Made by a program: the position numbers and the translations under genes. Of a DNA stretch of 22,970 bases, positions 15,383-22,887 are shown piece after piece. The notes beneath the pieces are model-generated. The model had not been told where the DNA came from, searched no databases, and was given only the letters and a program-made list of their open reading frames with translations. Every line of letters starts with the position of its first letter. Position 1 is the first letter of the stretch. This DNA is from Donghicola sp041224595 (GTDB lineage: Bacteria; Pseudomonadota; Alphaproteobacteria; Rhodobacterales; Rhodobacteraceae), in NCBI RefSeq assembly GCF_041224595.1, contig NZ_JBGFGN010000065.1, positions 1 through 22,970 on the forward strand, read 5' to 3'.

Positions 15383-16738
15383 ATGGATCACCTGGAGGGT
15401 GCGGGCTTGGCGCGGGGAGATCGGGTTGATTTCGACCGCCGTGTGCGTCTGGAGTTCCGTGGTGCGCAGATCAGTTCAGACGGTGGCCTGCTGGTGATGC
15501 GCGAGCTTGATGACGTGCTCGGCCTGTCCAATCTGGCGTCGGAGGCGCTGCGAGACAGCCGCACCGGGAAGAACACGCTCCATCGGCTTGACGGATTGTT
15601 CCGGCAATCGGTGTTCGGACGACTGGCCGGATACGAGGATGTGAACGATGCCGACCGCTTGGCCCTCGATCCCGTGATGCGTCAGGTCGTTGGCGGCAGG
15701 GCCGTCGAGGCGCAAGCTGCTTCGGCATCGCAGATGGGACGGTTCGAGACCGAGACGCTGGCTCTGGCCGCGAACCGGGCGGCGCTGGCCGATCTGAACG
15801 GCCAATGGATCGACCGGTTTCATGACCGCAACGGGTTGAAATACATCGTGCTGGACATGGACAGCTCGGTCAGCCCCACCCACGGCGATCAGGAAGGTGC
15901 TGCCTGGAACGGGCATTTCGACTGCACCTGCTATCACCCCATCTTCTTGTTCAACCAGTTTGGCATGCTGGAGCGCTGCGCCCTGCGTAACGGCAATGTC
16001 CACAGCGCCGATGGCTGGCGGGATGTCCTTGATCCCGTCATTGCCCGATATGCTGGCCGCGACCTTGGTGGACGCTTCTTCCGGGCCGACGCTGCCTACG
16101 CGATCCCCGCGATCTATATGCGGCTGGAAGAAGCCAGGTTCTTCTACGCCATCCGTCTGCCCGCCAACGCCGTCTTGCGCGAGAAGATCGCGCATCGGCT
16201 GACACGGCCCGTGGGACGGCCTTCGCTGACCAAGGTCAAACGGTTCTTCGAGGACTTCGAGTATCAGGCGGCGTCCTGGGACAAGCCGCGCCGCGTCATC
16301 GCCAAGATCGAATGGCATCCGGGCGAGCTGTTCCCCAAAGTCGGCTTCATCGTCACCAACCTGCCGATGGAGCCAGACTGGGTGGTGAGGTTCTACAACC
16401 AGCGCGGCACCGCAGAGCAGCACATCAAGGAAGGCAAATATGCCTTTCGCTGGACGCGGCTGTCATGCCGGAAGTTCCGGCACAACGAGGTGCGGCTGCA
16501 ACTGCACGCGCTGGCCTACAACCTGGCAACCTTCCTGCGCTGCATCGAACTGCCCGAGGCCATGGCGGACTGGTCGTTGACCAGCCTGCAACTCAAGCTG
16601 ATCAAGATCGGCGCCCGCGTCGTCCGCCACGCCCGCGCCATTACCTTCCAGTTGGCCGAGGTCGCCGTCACCGGCCCGATGGTGCGGGCCGTCCTTGCCG
16701 CCATCCGCCGTCTTCGAACGCCTCCGTCATGCGCATGA
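15383..16738 (+). CDS. IS1380-family transposase
   Basis: 451 aa. 'FDRRVRLEFRGAQISSDGGL' and 'LLVMRELDDVLGL' form the conserved IS1380 N-terminus, and DDE-type residues are visible in 'YIVLDMDSSVSPTHGDQEG', 'RFFRADAAYA' and 'YNQRGTAEQHIKEGK'. Length is normal. Likely ends of the element: the left flank near 15301-15325 (AAGTCGCTGATTTCGC) resembles the reverse complement of about 16908-16930 (AAGATCGCCTGATTTTGC), so the IS is roughly 15.30-16.93 kb. Exact ends and target duplication could not be fixed. About 110 bp of sequence without a gene follow before the oxidase. Confidence 0.93.
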   Translation: MDHLEGAGLARGDRVDFDRRVRLEFRGAQISSDGGLLVMRELDDVLGLSNLASEALRDSRTGKNTLHRLDGLFRQSVFGRLAGYEDVNDADRLALDPVMRQVVGGRAVEAQAASASQMGRFETETLALAANRAALADLNGQWIDRFHDRNGLKYIVLDMDSSVSPTHGDQEGAAWNGHFDCTCYHPIFLFNQFGMLERCALRNGNVHSADGWRDVLDPVIARYAGRDLGGRFFRADAAYAIPAIYMRLEEARFFYAIRLPANAVLREKIAHRLTRPVGRPSLTKVKRFFEDFEYQAASWDKPRRVIAKIEWHPGELFPKVGFIVTNLPMEPDWVVRFYNQRGTAEQHIKEGKYAFRWTRLSCRKFRHNEVRLQLHALAYNLATFLRCIELPEAMADWSLTSLQLKLIKIGARVVRHARAITFQLAEVAVTGPMVRAVLAAIRRLRTPPSCA

Positions 16739-17046
16739 CCACGATCCATGCCCAAGCTGAACGAAAGCGGCAGGACAGGTCCGTCTGCCGCGCGGAAAAG
16801 CGGCTCTGCCGGGCCAGAATGCTGCGGGTTCGAGGCTTGATCCACCCGACTTCGGCCGTTTGCGCGACGACAGACACCGCTCGGGGCGAAAAACGCTTGC
16901 CCAGCGAGCAAAATCAGGCGATCTTGAAGTCAAGCGGCAGGCCACTTGGGGAATGTCGGTTTACAAGGCTCATCGATGACACGCAGTTACCGTCCTGACC
17001 ATGTTCTGTCGCGCAGCCCCTGTTGGGTCGGTGTGACCTGATGGTC

Positions 17047-18276
17047 ATGCAGACCGAAATCGCCATCATCGGCGCAGGCGTTGTTGGCCTTGCCATAGCG
17101 GAACGGCTGGTCAGCGAAGGGCATGAGGTCGTCTTGATCGACCCAAATCCCGCCGGGTCTGGTGCATCCTATGGAAATGCCGGCACCATCGCTGATTATG
17201 CAGTGCTTCCGGTTGGCACGCCCGATGTGTTGCGCAACCTGCCATCGCTGCTGTTTGACCGGAATTCCCCCCTGTCGATCCGTCGCGCCGCCCTTCCCAG
17301 CCTTGCCCCTTGGCTGATCCGCTTTGCCTTTCAATCCCTGCCGGGGCCCGCGCGGCGCAACGCTGCGGCCATTGCCGACTTGCTGGCAGATGCGGCCGGG
17401 TTATGGGCAGGATTGGCCGACCGTATTGGTGGGCAGGACATCTTGCAAAAGCGGGGCTGCCTTTACGCCTATGAAACGCGCCGGGCCTTTCAATCCGCCA
17501 AGGCAGACATGGCCTTTCGGCGCAGTCTGGGCATATCGGTTGATCTGATCGGCCCAAATGACTTGCGGCAACTGGAACCGGGCCTGCCCGAGGTTGAGGG
17601 CGGCGCCGCGTTTTTTCCCAATGCCGTCTTCATGTCCGATCCGGGTGAGATGGTGGGCCGATTGGCGCGTGCGGTGGCGGCCCCAGTGCTGCCGCACCGC
17701 ATCACCCAACTGCGCCGCGTGGCAGGCGGGGTTGAACTGGCTGGCGGCGACTTCCAGTTGAAGGCACGTAAGGTTGTGCTGGCCGCTGGAGCACATGCAC
17801 GCGATCTGGCGCGGCAGGCCGGGGACCGCATTCCGCTGGACACCGAACGGGGGTATCACGTCGAATGGGATATGGATGTGCCCCGGCTAACCCGTCCAAC
17901 CTGCCCGACCACACGCGGTTTCTATCTGTGCCCGATGTCCGGTCGCTTGCGGGTCGCAGGCACGGTCGAATTGGGCGGGTTGACCGCACCACCCTCGCCC
18001 CATCGGGTGGCCCGGTTGGTCGAAGGCGCGCGCGCCCTGTTTCCCGATCTGCCCGAACCGTCGCGCGATTGGATGGGGTTCCGTCCCAGTTTGCCCGACA
18101 GCCTTCCGGTCATCGGGCCGTCACGCGGCGGGGCCGATGTGATCCATGCCTTTGGTCATGGCCATATCGGGCTGACACTTGCCCCCATCACGGCCATGCT
18201 TGTGGCGGATGTTCTGGCCGGGCGAACACCTTGCCGCGATATCGCTGCGGTCCGGCCACAGCGTTTCGGGCTTTGA
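17047..18276 (+). CDS. FAD-dependent D-amino-acid dehydrogenase/oxidase (DadA/DAO family)
   Basis: Oxidative deamination of an amino acid or related amine using FAD. The N-terminal dinucleotide fold 'EIAIIGAGVVGLAIAERL' (GxGxxG, residues 9-14) ends in 'EVVLIDPNPAGSGASYGNAG'. 'VVLAAGAHARDLA' and 'ERGYHVEWD' are in the middle, and the C-terminal 'MGFRPSLPDSLPVIGPS' and 'FGHGHIGLTLAP' are typical of DadA-like enzymes. 409 aa, normal length. The start may be ATG 17047 or 17041; neither has a good ribosome site. It sits inside the mosaic insertion with no metabolic neighbours, so it looks like captured chromosomal DNA, perhaps intact but without its promoter. Substrate not assignable (D-hydroxyproline or other D-amino acids are possible). 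Confidence 0.88.
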   Translation: MQTEIAIIGAGVVGLAIAERLVSEGHEVVLIDPNPAGSGASYGNAGTIADYAVLPVGTPDVLRNLPSLLFDRNSPLSIRRAALPSLAPWLIRFAFQSLPGPARRNAAAIADLLADAAGLWAGLADRIGGQDILQKRGCLYAYETRRAFQSAKADMAFRRSLGISVDLIGPNDLRQLEPGLPEVEGGAAFFPNAVFMSDPGEMVGRLARAVAAPVLPHRITQLRRVAGGVELAGGDFQLKARKVVLAAGAHARDLARQAGDRIPLDTERGYHVEWDMDVPRLTRPTCPTTRGFYLCPMSGRLRVAGTVELGGLTAPPSPHRVARLVEGARALFPDLPEPSRDWMGFRPSLPDSLPVIGPSRGGADVIHAFGHGHIGLTLAPITAMLVADVLAGRTPCRDIAAVRPQRFGL

Positions 18277-18297
18277 TCCGCCCCTGACCCCGGCTAA

Positions 18298-18504
18298 TCA
18301 AGGGTAAATACGCAGGAATTCGCGGGAAATCCCTTGCCGCAGAACTTGCCGATCCAACTCCTTATGGGGGAGATCGTGCTTCGCGCGCCGGACCGCCGGC
18401 GCGCGAGCAGGAACATGAGCCCGGCGAGAAGGAAGGCTCCGTAGCGCAGCGCCCCCCCACACCCACGGGCTGGCCGTGATCCTGCCTAGGAGGACGGCAG
18501 TCAC
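18298..18504 (-). pseudogene. Holin-like small membrane protein remnant with frameshift
   Basis: Begins GTG at 18504 overlapping the stop of the peptidase gene (GTGA) and reads 'VTAVLLGRITASPWVWG'. A run of seven G on the coding strand (18442-18448) then shifts the frame. The protein-like continuation 'LRYGAFLLAGLMFLLARRR' lies one base out of register. Removing one G joins them into a protein with a membrane segment, as expected for a small prophage lysis-module gene after an endolysin. The downstream part is lost or unrecognised. Read straight through, it would give an unrelated tail ending at 18298. Confidence 0.5.
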
Positions 18505-19022
18505 CGCCGCCCCCGGCGCCAGTCGTCGAGGCGGGCATAGATGGTGACTGCGATGCCACAGAGTGCCACCGCGATGAACACCCAGCGCAGAGTGTCGAGA
18601 TACGGCACCAGCGGCAGGATGGCGGATTGCGTCTCGGCCAGGACGCCCTGTGCCACCTCGACGCCCGCCGCGCCCAGCGTCGCCACGCCCGCCGTGCCAC
18701 CACCCTTCATCGTGCGGCTGTCGGCCAGCACCTCGCGGGCGGGCGGCGCCTCGGCTGCGAATGCGGTCGCTCGGACCGGGAAACGCTCGCCCCACTGGCG
18801 TGCGGGGCCGAGGTCCACATGGATGAACCCCGAGCGCGGATAGAAGCCGAAGCCGAGGAACCCGACCTCGCGCGCCGCGGCCTCGAAGGCCACTGGGTCG
18901 TGGTTCGCCATGGCGATGTCAAACGCCGCACCCTCCTTATGCTTCAAGCGGATTGAGCCGCCAACGTCACGTTTGTGCTCAGGGCTGCGATAAGGGGAGA
19001 ATCCGCTGGACCAACCAGTCAA
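18501..19022 (-). pseudogene. Prophage M15-type peptidoglycan peptidase (endolysin), N-terminally truncated
   Basis: 'YRSPEHKRDVGGS' followed by 'KHKEGAAFDIA' (H…G.A.D zinc motif) and 'GFGFYPRSGFIHVDLGPARQ' (HxD) are the core of VanY/M15_3-like D-Ala-D-Ala carboxypeptidase endolysins found in Rhodobacterales prophages. A C-terminal membrane segment 'WVFIAVALCGIAVTIYARL' follows. The usual N-terminal helical region before 'SGYRSPEH' is missing, and the frame opens with a TTG at 19022 that overlaps the radical-SAM stop. I therefore think a junction at about 19.0 kb removed the 5' end. Metal ligands remain, so residual activity cannot be excluded. Confidence 0.7.
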
Positions 19023-20263
19023 TGATCAGCAGCGCCGCAACCGGCAATCCCTTCCACCCCAACCACCCTCATCCCCGTCAAATGCCAGACCGCCGCCATC
19101 ATGACCCCCATGTTGAAGGCAAACTCGTTGGCGCAACTCTGCTTGAAGAACTCGCCTTCGAGGAACATGCAGGACCCTTTGCAGAGCTGAACGACGGGGC
19201 ATGACATGCATTCGTCCCGGAAGGCAAAATGCGTCGCGGTATCGAGCGCGATGGCGTCAAAGTCGGCAACATGGCCAATCTTGTGCGCCCCCTTCGCACC
19301 GGTGTTTTGACAAGTCATGACGTTCCCGCGCAGGTCGACGGCAATGGCGTCGGGGCTGTCCATCCCGCATTTTTGGCCAAGCGCTTCGATGGGCCGCCGA
19401 CGCTGAATCGAAGAATAGAATTCGTTGATGCGCTCGCCGAGGCCAAAGGCGTTGGGGTCCTCTGCCAGCGCCTCGAAGATCGACCGCGTCAGGCTGTTCA
19501 GTTCGGCAGGCTCGAACCGCCCCGTCCCGATGGCGGTCGCTGCGTCATAGACATTTACGACGCCCTCGAGCCCGACGAAGATGTCCGGCCCGACTTTTTC
19601 GGCGAACCATGCCTTGAGGGCCCGAAGGTCATGATGCTGGCGCGTCAGAACCGCGTTAAACCCGGTCTTTTCGGGGCGCTCGGCCAGCAGGGTTTGGATC
19701 CAGTGGCTCTGGTCAGGATCGTCGAACGGATCCGGCCCGCGCAGATGCTGACCAGGCCCGTCGTGTGAGATCGTGATTTCAATGTCGTATTGCGCGATGA
19801 AATCCAGCTTTTCGCGGGAGAGGAGCGAGCCGTTCGTGACGATCGAGAAGCGCGCCGCCGGAAAGCGCTCTGCCAGCGCCGGGATCAACCGCTTGATCTT
19901 GGCCCAGTAAAGGAAGGGTTCACCGCCCCAGAGCTCGATCTTTTCCGGGGCGTCGGTGATCCAACTGTCGAGCTGGGTCAGGAAGTGCTCGACATCGGCC
20001 AGCTTGGAGACCGTGGCATCGGCGATCTGGAAGGCCTGACTGCAGTAGCTGCAGGAATAGTTGCAGGAGAGCCCAAGCTGGATTTTCAAAACGCGGGGTG
20101 CGCGAGATTTTCCGAGGGGCTTGTCCTTGGCCACGCGCGGCACTGGCGCGAAGATGCCAGGTTCGACCGGCAGCGGCAGCCCCTCACATTCGGAGGTGTG
20201 CGGGTTGTAGCGCACGTGATGGCGGCTGCCGTCACGCGCTTCCAGTGTCAAATCGAACCACAT
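19019..20263 (-). CDS. Radical SAM protein with SPASM domain
   Basis: 414 aa. The radical-SAM cluster motif is 'GLSCNYSCSYC' (Cys67, 71, 74), followed by 'IELWGGEPFLYW' (SAM-binding GGE). The C-terminus matches the SPASM pattern: C-x13-G-x4-C ('CGMDSPDAIAVDLRGNVMTC') and C-x2-C-x5-C-x3-C ('CMSCPVVQLCKGSC'), then a last Cys in 'KQSCANEF'. These ligate auxiliary Fe-S clusters in enzymes that modify peptides or proteins (sactisynthases, anSME-like maturases). Its ATG is coupled (TGATG) to a small upstream frame at 20263-20328, a layout seen for precursor-maturase pairs. No transporter or protease is nearby. It is part of the mosaic insertion. The substrate is unknown. Confidence 0.9.
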   Translation of the reverse strand: MWFDLTLEARDGSRHHVRYNPHTSECEGLPLPVEPGIFAPVPRVAKDKPLGKSRAPRVLKIQLGLSCNYSCSYCSQAFQIADATVSKLADVEHFLTQLDSWITDAPEKIELWGGEPFLYWAKIKRLIPALAERFPAARFSIVTNGSLLSREKLDFIAQYDIEITISHDGPGQHLRGPDPFDDPDQSHWIQTLLAERPEKTGFNAVLTRQHHDLRALKAWFAEKVGPDIFVGLEGVVNVYDAATAIGTGRFEPAELNSLTRSIFEALAEDPNAFGLGERINEFYSSIQRRRPIEALGQKCGMDSPDAIAVDLRGNVMTCQNTGAKGAHKIGHVADFDAIALDTATHFAFRDECMSCPVVQLCKGSCMFLEGEFFKQSCANEFAFNMGVMMAAVWHLTGMRVVGVEGIAGCGAADH

Positions 20264-20328
20264 CAGTCGAACAGCCTTTCCTCGATTGCCACGGGGAGAT
20301 TGACGCGAAAGTTCGCGACGACCTGCAC
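20263..20328 (-). CDS. Small ORF coupled to the radical-SAM gene (possible peptide substrate or truncated gene tail)
   Basis: The frame reads GTG at 20328 then 'QVVANFRVNLPVAIEERLFD' and stops at TGA 20265-20263, overlapping the radical-SAM ATG. GAGGGGAG lies about 12 nt before the GTG. The frame stays open upstream to about 20375 ('PHNQHPYEGSAPHVQ'), close to the right border of the mosaic, so it may be the 3' end of a longer gene cut by the insertion. No Cys is present, which argues against a sactipeptide core. Coding status is uncertain. Confidence 0.35.
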   Translation of the reverse strand: MQVVANFRVNLPVAIEERLFD

Positions 20329-20380
20329 ATGCGGCGCGCTCCCCTCATAGGGGTGCTGGTTATGGGGGATATGAGTTTAC

Positions 20381-20542
20381 ACAAGAAGGCCAGAGGGCAT
20401 GGGCATGGGGCTGTACTACGCAAATATGGTGATGGAACTCAACGACGGCGCGCTTGTCTTCCCAGATCACTCGGAAGTCGACGTCCCAAATGATTTTGGT
20501 GGGGCAGTTGTCGCGCTTCAGTTTGCAGAACTTAAGGATTGA
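20381..20542 (+). pseudogene. Dual-ATPase histidine kinase, C-terminal 53 codons
   Basis: The frame reads 'TRRPEGMGMGLYYANMVMEL' and ends '…GGAVVALQFAELKD' at TGA 20540-20542. This is the G2 loop and final strands of a HATPase domain, exactly the part missing from the kinase fragment ending at 15300 ('IISDTGPGF…PFYPTFS'). Joined directly, the two give a standard 'FSTRRPEGMGMGLYY' block. The receiver gene starts 3 nt after this stop, so the two were an operon. Confidence 0.88.
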
Positions 20543-20545
20543 TGG

Positions 20546-20702
20546 ATGTTCTTACATTCCAGATTTGTCGTTGTGGACGACAAAGAGCATCACCTGAATG
20601 GCATAAAACAGACCTTGGACGCTCTTAGGCTCGACTGCCATTCTAAGCTGTACGACGATGAAAGCGTTGGCGACTGGGAGCCTCTACCGGGAACCCGTAT
20701 CC
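20546..20702 (+). pseudogene. Receiver-domain protein, N-terminal 52 codons (interrupted by IS256-family element)
   Basis: ATG 20546 follows AAGGA by about 7 nt. 'MFLHSRFVVVDDKEHHLNG' is the first beta strand of a receiver domain with the acidic pair Asp11-Asp12. The frame is broken after 'PLPGTRI' by an insertion at 20703. With the IS and one 9-bp duplicate removed, it continues in frame as L-F-L-D-Q-N-L, supplying phospho-acceptor Asp56. The partner kinase ends 3 nt upstream. Confidence 0.88.
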
Positions 20703-22100
20703 GAGCTATGCGTGAAACTGGGTGACGTGGTTTGAGAGGGCGGCGTATCGTGGCGGGTGATCAAGCCTGCCAGAACTTCCAAGAGGAACGATACGCCATG
20801 GAGAAGACTACAGACATCATCCCCCTTCGTCAGCCGGAATCTGTCGATGACCCTCTGACCGAGATCGCCCGCGATGGGGCGCGCCGCATGCTGGCTGCCG
20901 CGCTGCGGGCGGAGGCCGACGCCTTCGTTGCCGAGTATGCTGAAGAGGTCCTGCCGGACGGCCGCCAGCGGGTTGTCCGGCACGGATACGGGCCCGAGCG
21001 CAGCATCCAGACCGGGATCGGGGCGCTCGACGTCCAGCGCCCGAAGGTACGCGACCGGGCCACCGACGTGCCGGCCGACCAGAAGATCCGGTTCACCTCA
21101 GCGATCCTGCCGAAATGGGCGCGCCGCTCACGTAGCCTCGATGCGCTGTTACCGGTCCTGTATCTGCGCGGGATCTCGACGGGCGACTTCCAGGAGGCGC
21201 TGGCCGCGATCCTGGGGAAGGATGCGCCGAACCTGTCGCCGAGCGTGATCACGCGGCTGACCGGGGAGTGGCAGCAGGACTATGACCGCTGGCAGCGCCG
21301 CGACCTCTCTGCCCGTCGATACGTCTATATCTGGGCGGATGGCGTGTACCTGCAGGCCCGGATGGAGCCGCAGGCCGAATGCATGCTGGTCATTCTCGGG
21401 GCCACGCCCGAGGGGAAGAAGGAACTTGTCGGCTTCCAGGTCGGCCTGCGCGAGAGCGCCCAGAGCTGGCGGGAACTCTTGGTCGACATCAAGGCGCGCG
21501 GCCTCGCGGTTGCGCCGGAGATCGCCGTTGGCGATGGGGCCATGGGGTTCTGGAAGGCGCTCGACGAGGTCTTCCCGGGCACGAGGCGTCAGCGGTGTTG
21601 GGTTCACAAGATCGCTAACGTCCTTAACAAGTTCCCCAAATCCATGCAGACGGCGGTGAAGGCTGACCTGCGGGAAGTCTGGCAGGCCGAAACCCGCGCC
21701 GCTGCCGAAACCGCCATGGACACCTTCGCCGAGAAATATGGCGCCAAGTACGAAAAGGCGGTCTCGTGCCTCACCAAGGACCGCGAGGCGCTGCTCGCCT
21801 TCTACGACTTCCCGGGCGAACACTGGGATCACCTGCGCACGGGCAACCCGATCGAGAGCGTCTTCGCGACCGTCCGCCACCGCACGGTCCGGACCAAGGG
21901 CGCGCTCTCGCAGAAGACAGCGAAGCTGATGGTCTTCAAGCTCGTTCAGACCGCTGCCAAGACGTGGCGCCGCCTCAAGGGGGCCAACAAGTTGCCTTTG
22001 GTCATCGAAGGCGTCACATTCACCGACGGTATCGCCAAGAGCGTCGCCGAAAACCGCGCCGCCTGATCAGGCCCCGTCACCCAAAATCCCGCATAGCTCC
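20703..22100. mobile_element. IS256-family insertion sequence (about 1.4 kb)
   Basis: Terminal inverted repeats are GAGCTATGCG…GGGTGACG at 20703-20727 and its near-complement ending at 22099-22100. They match at 10 bases on the outside and 8 on the inside, with a divergent middle. A 9-bp duplication CCCGTATCC flanks the element (20694-20702 and 22101-22109), in line with 8-9 bp duplications of IS256 elements. The element lies in the receiver gene, three codons before the phosphorylation Asp. The intact duplication suggests a simple and fairly recent insertion. Confidence 0.9.
20798..22066 (+). CDS. IS256-family (mutator-type) transposase
   Basis: 422 aa from ATG 20798, preceded by AGAGGAA; an in-frame ATG at 20732 lies close to the IS end and is less likely. 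Mutator-type DDE features are visible: 'VYIWADGVYLQARM' (first Asp), 'AVGDGAMGFWKALDEVFPG' (second Asp), 'RRQRCWVHKIANVLNKFP' (the C/H motif of this family) and 'RTGNPIESVFATVRHRT' (Glu). Length is typical. It appears intact and so potentially active. Confidence 0.96.
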   Translation: MEKTTDIIPLRQPESVDDPLTEIARDGARRMLAAALRAEADAFVAEYAEEVLPDGRQRVVRHGYGPERSIQTGIGALDVQRPKVRDRATDVPADQKIRFTSAILPKWARRSRSLDALLPVLYLRGISTGDFQEALAAILGKDAPNLSPSVITRLTGEWQQDYDRWQRRDLSARRYVYIWADGVYLQARMEPQAECMLVILGATPEGKKELVGFQVGLRESAQSWRELLVDIKARGLAVAPEIAVGDGAMGFWKALDEVFPGTRRQRCWVHKIANVLNKFPKSMQTAVKADLREVWQAETRAAAETAMDTFAEKYGAKYEKAVSCLTKDREALLAFYDFPGEHWDHLRTGNPIESVFATVRHRTVRTKGALSQKTAKLMVFKLVQTAAKTWRRLKGANKLPLVIEGVTFTDGIAKSVAENRAA

Positions 22101-22109
22101 CCCGTATCC

Positions 22110-22831
22110 TCTTTCTGGATCAAAACTTGGTCACTGGAGCGACATTCGGCACTGCTGATAACAAAGTCGCATTTACTGCAATTCAGGATGTAATAACGAA
22201 GATTATCAGCCCAGATAGCGGTCCATATGGCTTGGTGTTGTGGGCTGAAGAACCTGATCTGGAAAGCTTGAAAGCAAACCTTTTTGAACGCTTCAATGGA
22301 GACGATGCACGTTACCTTCCTGTATTCTTCGCCGCACTTCAAAAGGGCGACTATATCGATACGAATGACGGGACAATCAAAGAGCCAAACAAACTGCAAA
22401 CCGATATCAGAGATCGGATGACCCAAAGCCCTCAAATGAAGGCGCTACTGAGTTGGGAAACTGATGTCGCAGTCGCAGCGGGAGCTGTCCTAAGGTCCAT
22501 CGTTGATTTGGTACCGTTGGAAAAAAGACCGACAGCTGACTTTGGTAAGGAGCTTGGAGAAGTTCTGTACCGGATATCGCAAGCAGGAGCGGGGATCGAC
22601 AGAGCACAGGAGAACCCTAGGGAGTCCATCAATCGTGTACTTGTTCCTATTCTAGCGGATCGCATAACAGAACATGACCCGCAAGGCGATGCAACGGCGT
22701 CTTGGGATGAGGCCTTGAACGCCCCGGAAGATCCAAAGAATCCTGTACCGATACCCGTTCAGGCCTCCGTGAACACAGCAATGCACATATCGTTCGCGCG
22801 GGCTGAAGGCAGCGTCCCGATAACACCAAAA
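22110..22831 (+). pseudogene. Receiver-domain protein, middle 241 codons
   Basis: Continues the frame of 20546-20702 after removal of the IS256 element: L-F-L-D-Q-N-L gives phospho-acceptor Asp56, and 'YGLVLWAEEPDLESL' and 'YLPVFFAALQKGDY' are the fourth and fifth receiver strands (residues about 85-125). From about residue 150 the sequence is mostly helical ('QMKALLSWETDVAVAAGAVL', '…GKELGEVLYRISQAGAGI…') and not recognised. The frame reaches the CAAAA duplication at 22827-22831, where the Tn3-family element starts, and resumes at 147. The reassembled protein is 464 aa. A stand-alone start (TTG 22127) is possible but would lack the phosphorylation site. Confidence 0.87.
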
Positions 22832-22869
22832 GGGGTCGAGTGCGGCTGAGTGCGGAATCCCCCTTTAAG
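22832..22869. repeat. Tn3-family 38-bp terminal inverted repeat (right copy)
   Basis: Begins GGGGTCGAGTGCGG directly after CAAAA and is identical to the reverse complement of 104-141. The transposon body extends rightward out of the window. This orientation and the copy at the left edge bracket one element that spans the ends of the window. Confidence 0.93.
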
Positions 22870-22887
22870 GCTCTGATTGATACAAAT

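Larger units (their letters stand above)
15301..20380. mobile_element. 5.08-kb mosaic insertion splitting the kinase gene
   Basis: The segment separates the kinase codons ending …F-S (15300) from T-R-R-P-E-G-M-G (20381 onward), which together form the normal G2 region. It holds an IS1380 transposase, an amino-acid oxidase, lysis-module remnants of a prophage and a radical-SAM gene, all unrelated to the kinase. Only the left end looks like an IS end. I see no matching inverted end at the right and no duplication longer than about 2 bp that preserves the frame. A CAAG tetramer occurs at both borders (15300-15303, 20382-20385), but deleting between them breaks the kinase frame. The insertion was probably built by more than one event. 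Confidence 0.75.

Noticed and set aside
15476..16423. 315-codon open frame opposite the IS1380 transposase
   Set aside because: It is a complementary-strand shadow of a GC-rich gene with clear transposase motifs; it shows no recognisable domain of its own.
15300..20385. CAAG as a 4-bp IS1380-type target duplication for the whole mosaic
   Set aside because: Removing the insert with one CAAG copy puts the kinase G2 loop out of frame, and the right border does not resemble an IS1380 end.
13300..22831. Identity with the Detocs defence system
   Set aside because: The kinase here has an N-terminal GHL ATPase, no middle gene is present, and no nucleosidase motif was seen in the receiver protein. 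Only the phosphorelay logic is shared.
107..22869. The whole window as the interior of one transposon bounded by the 38-bp repeats
   Set aside because: The GGGG termini point inward to the window and the tnpA/tnpR ends lie outside the repeats, so the transposon is the external part.
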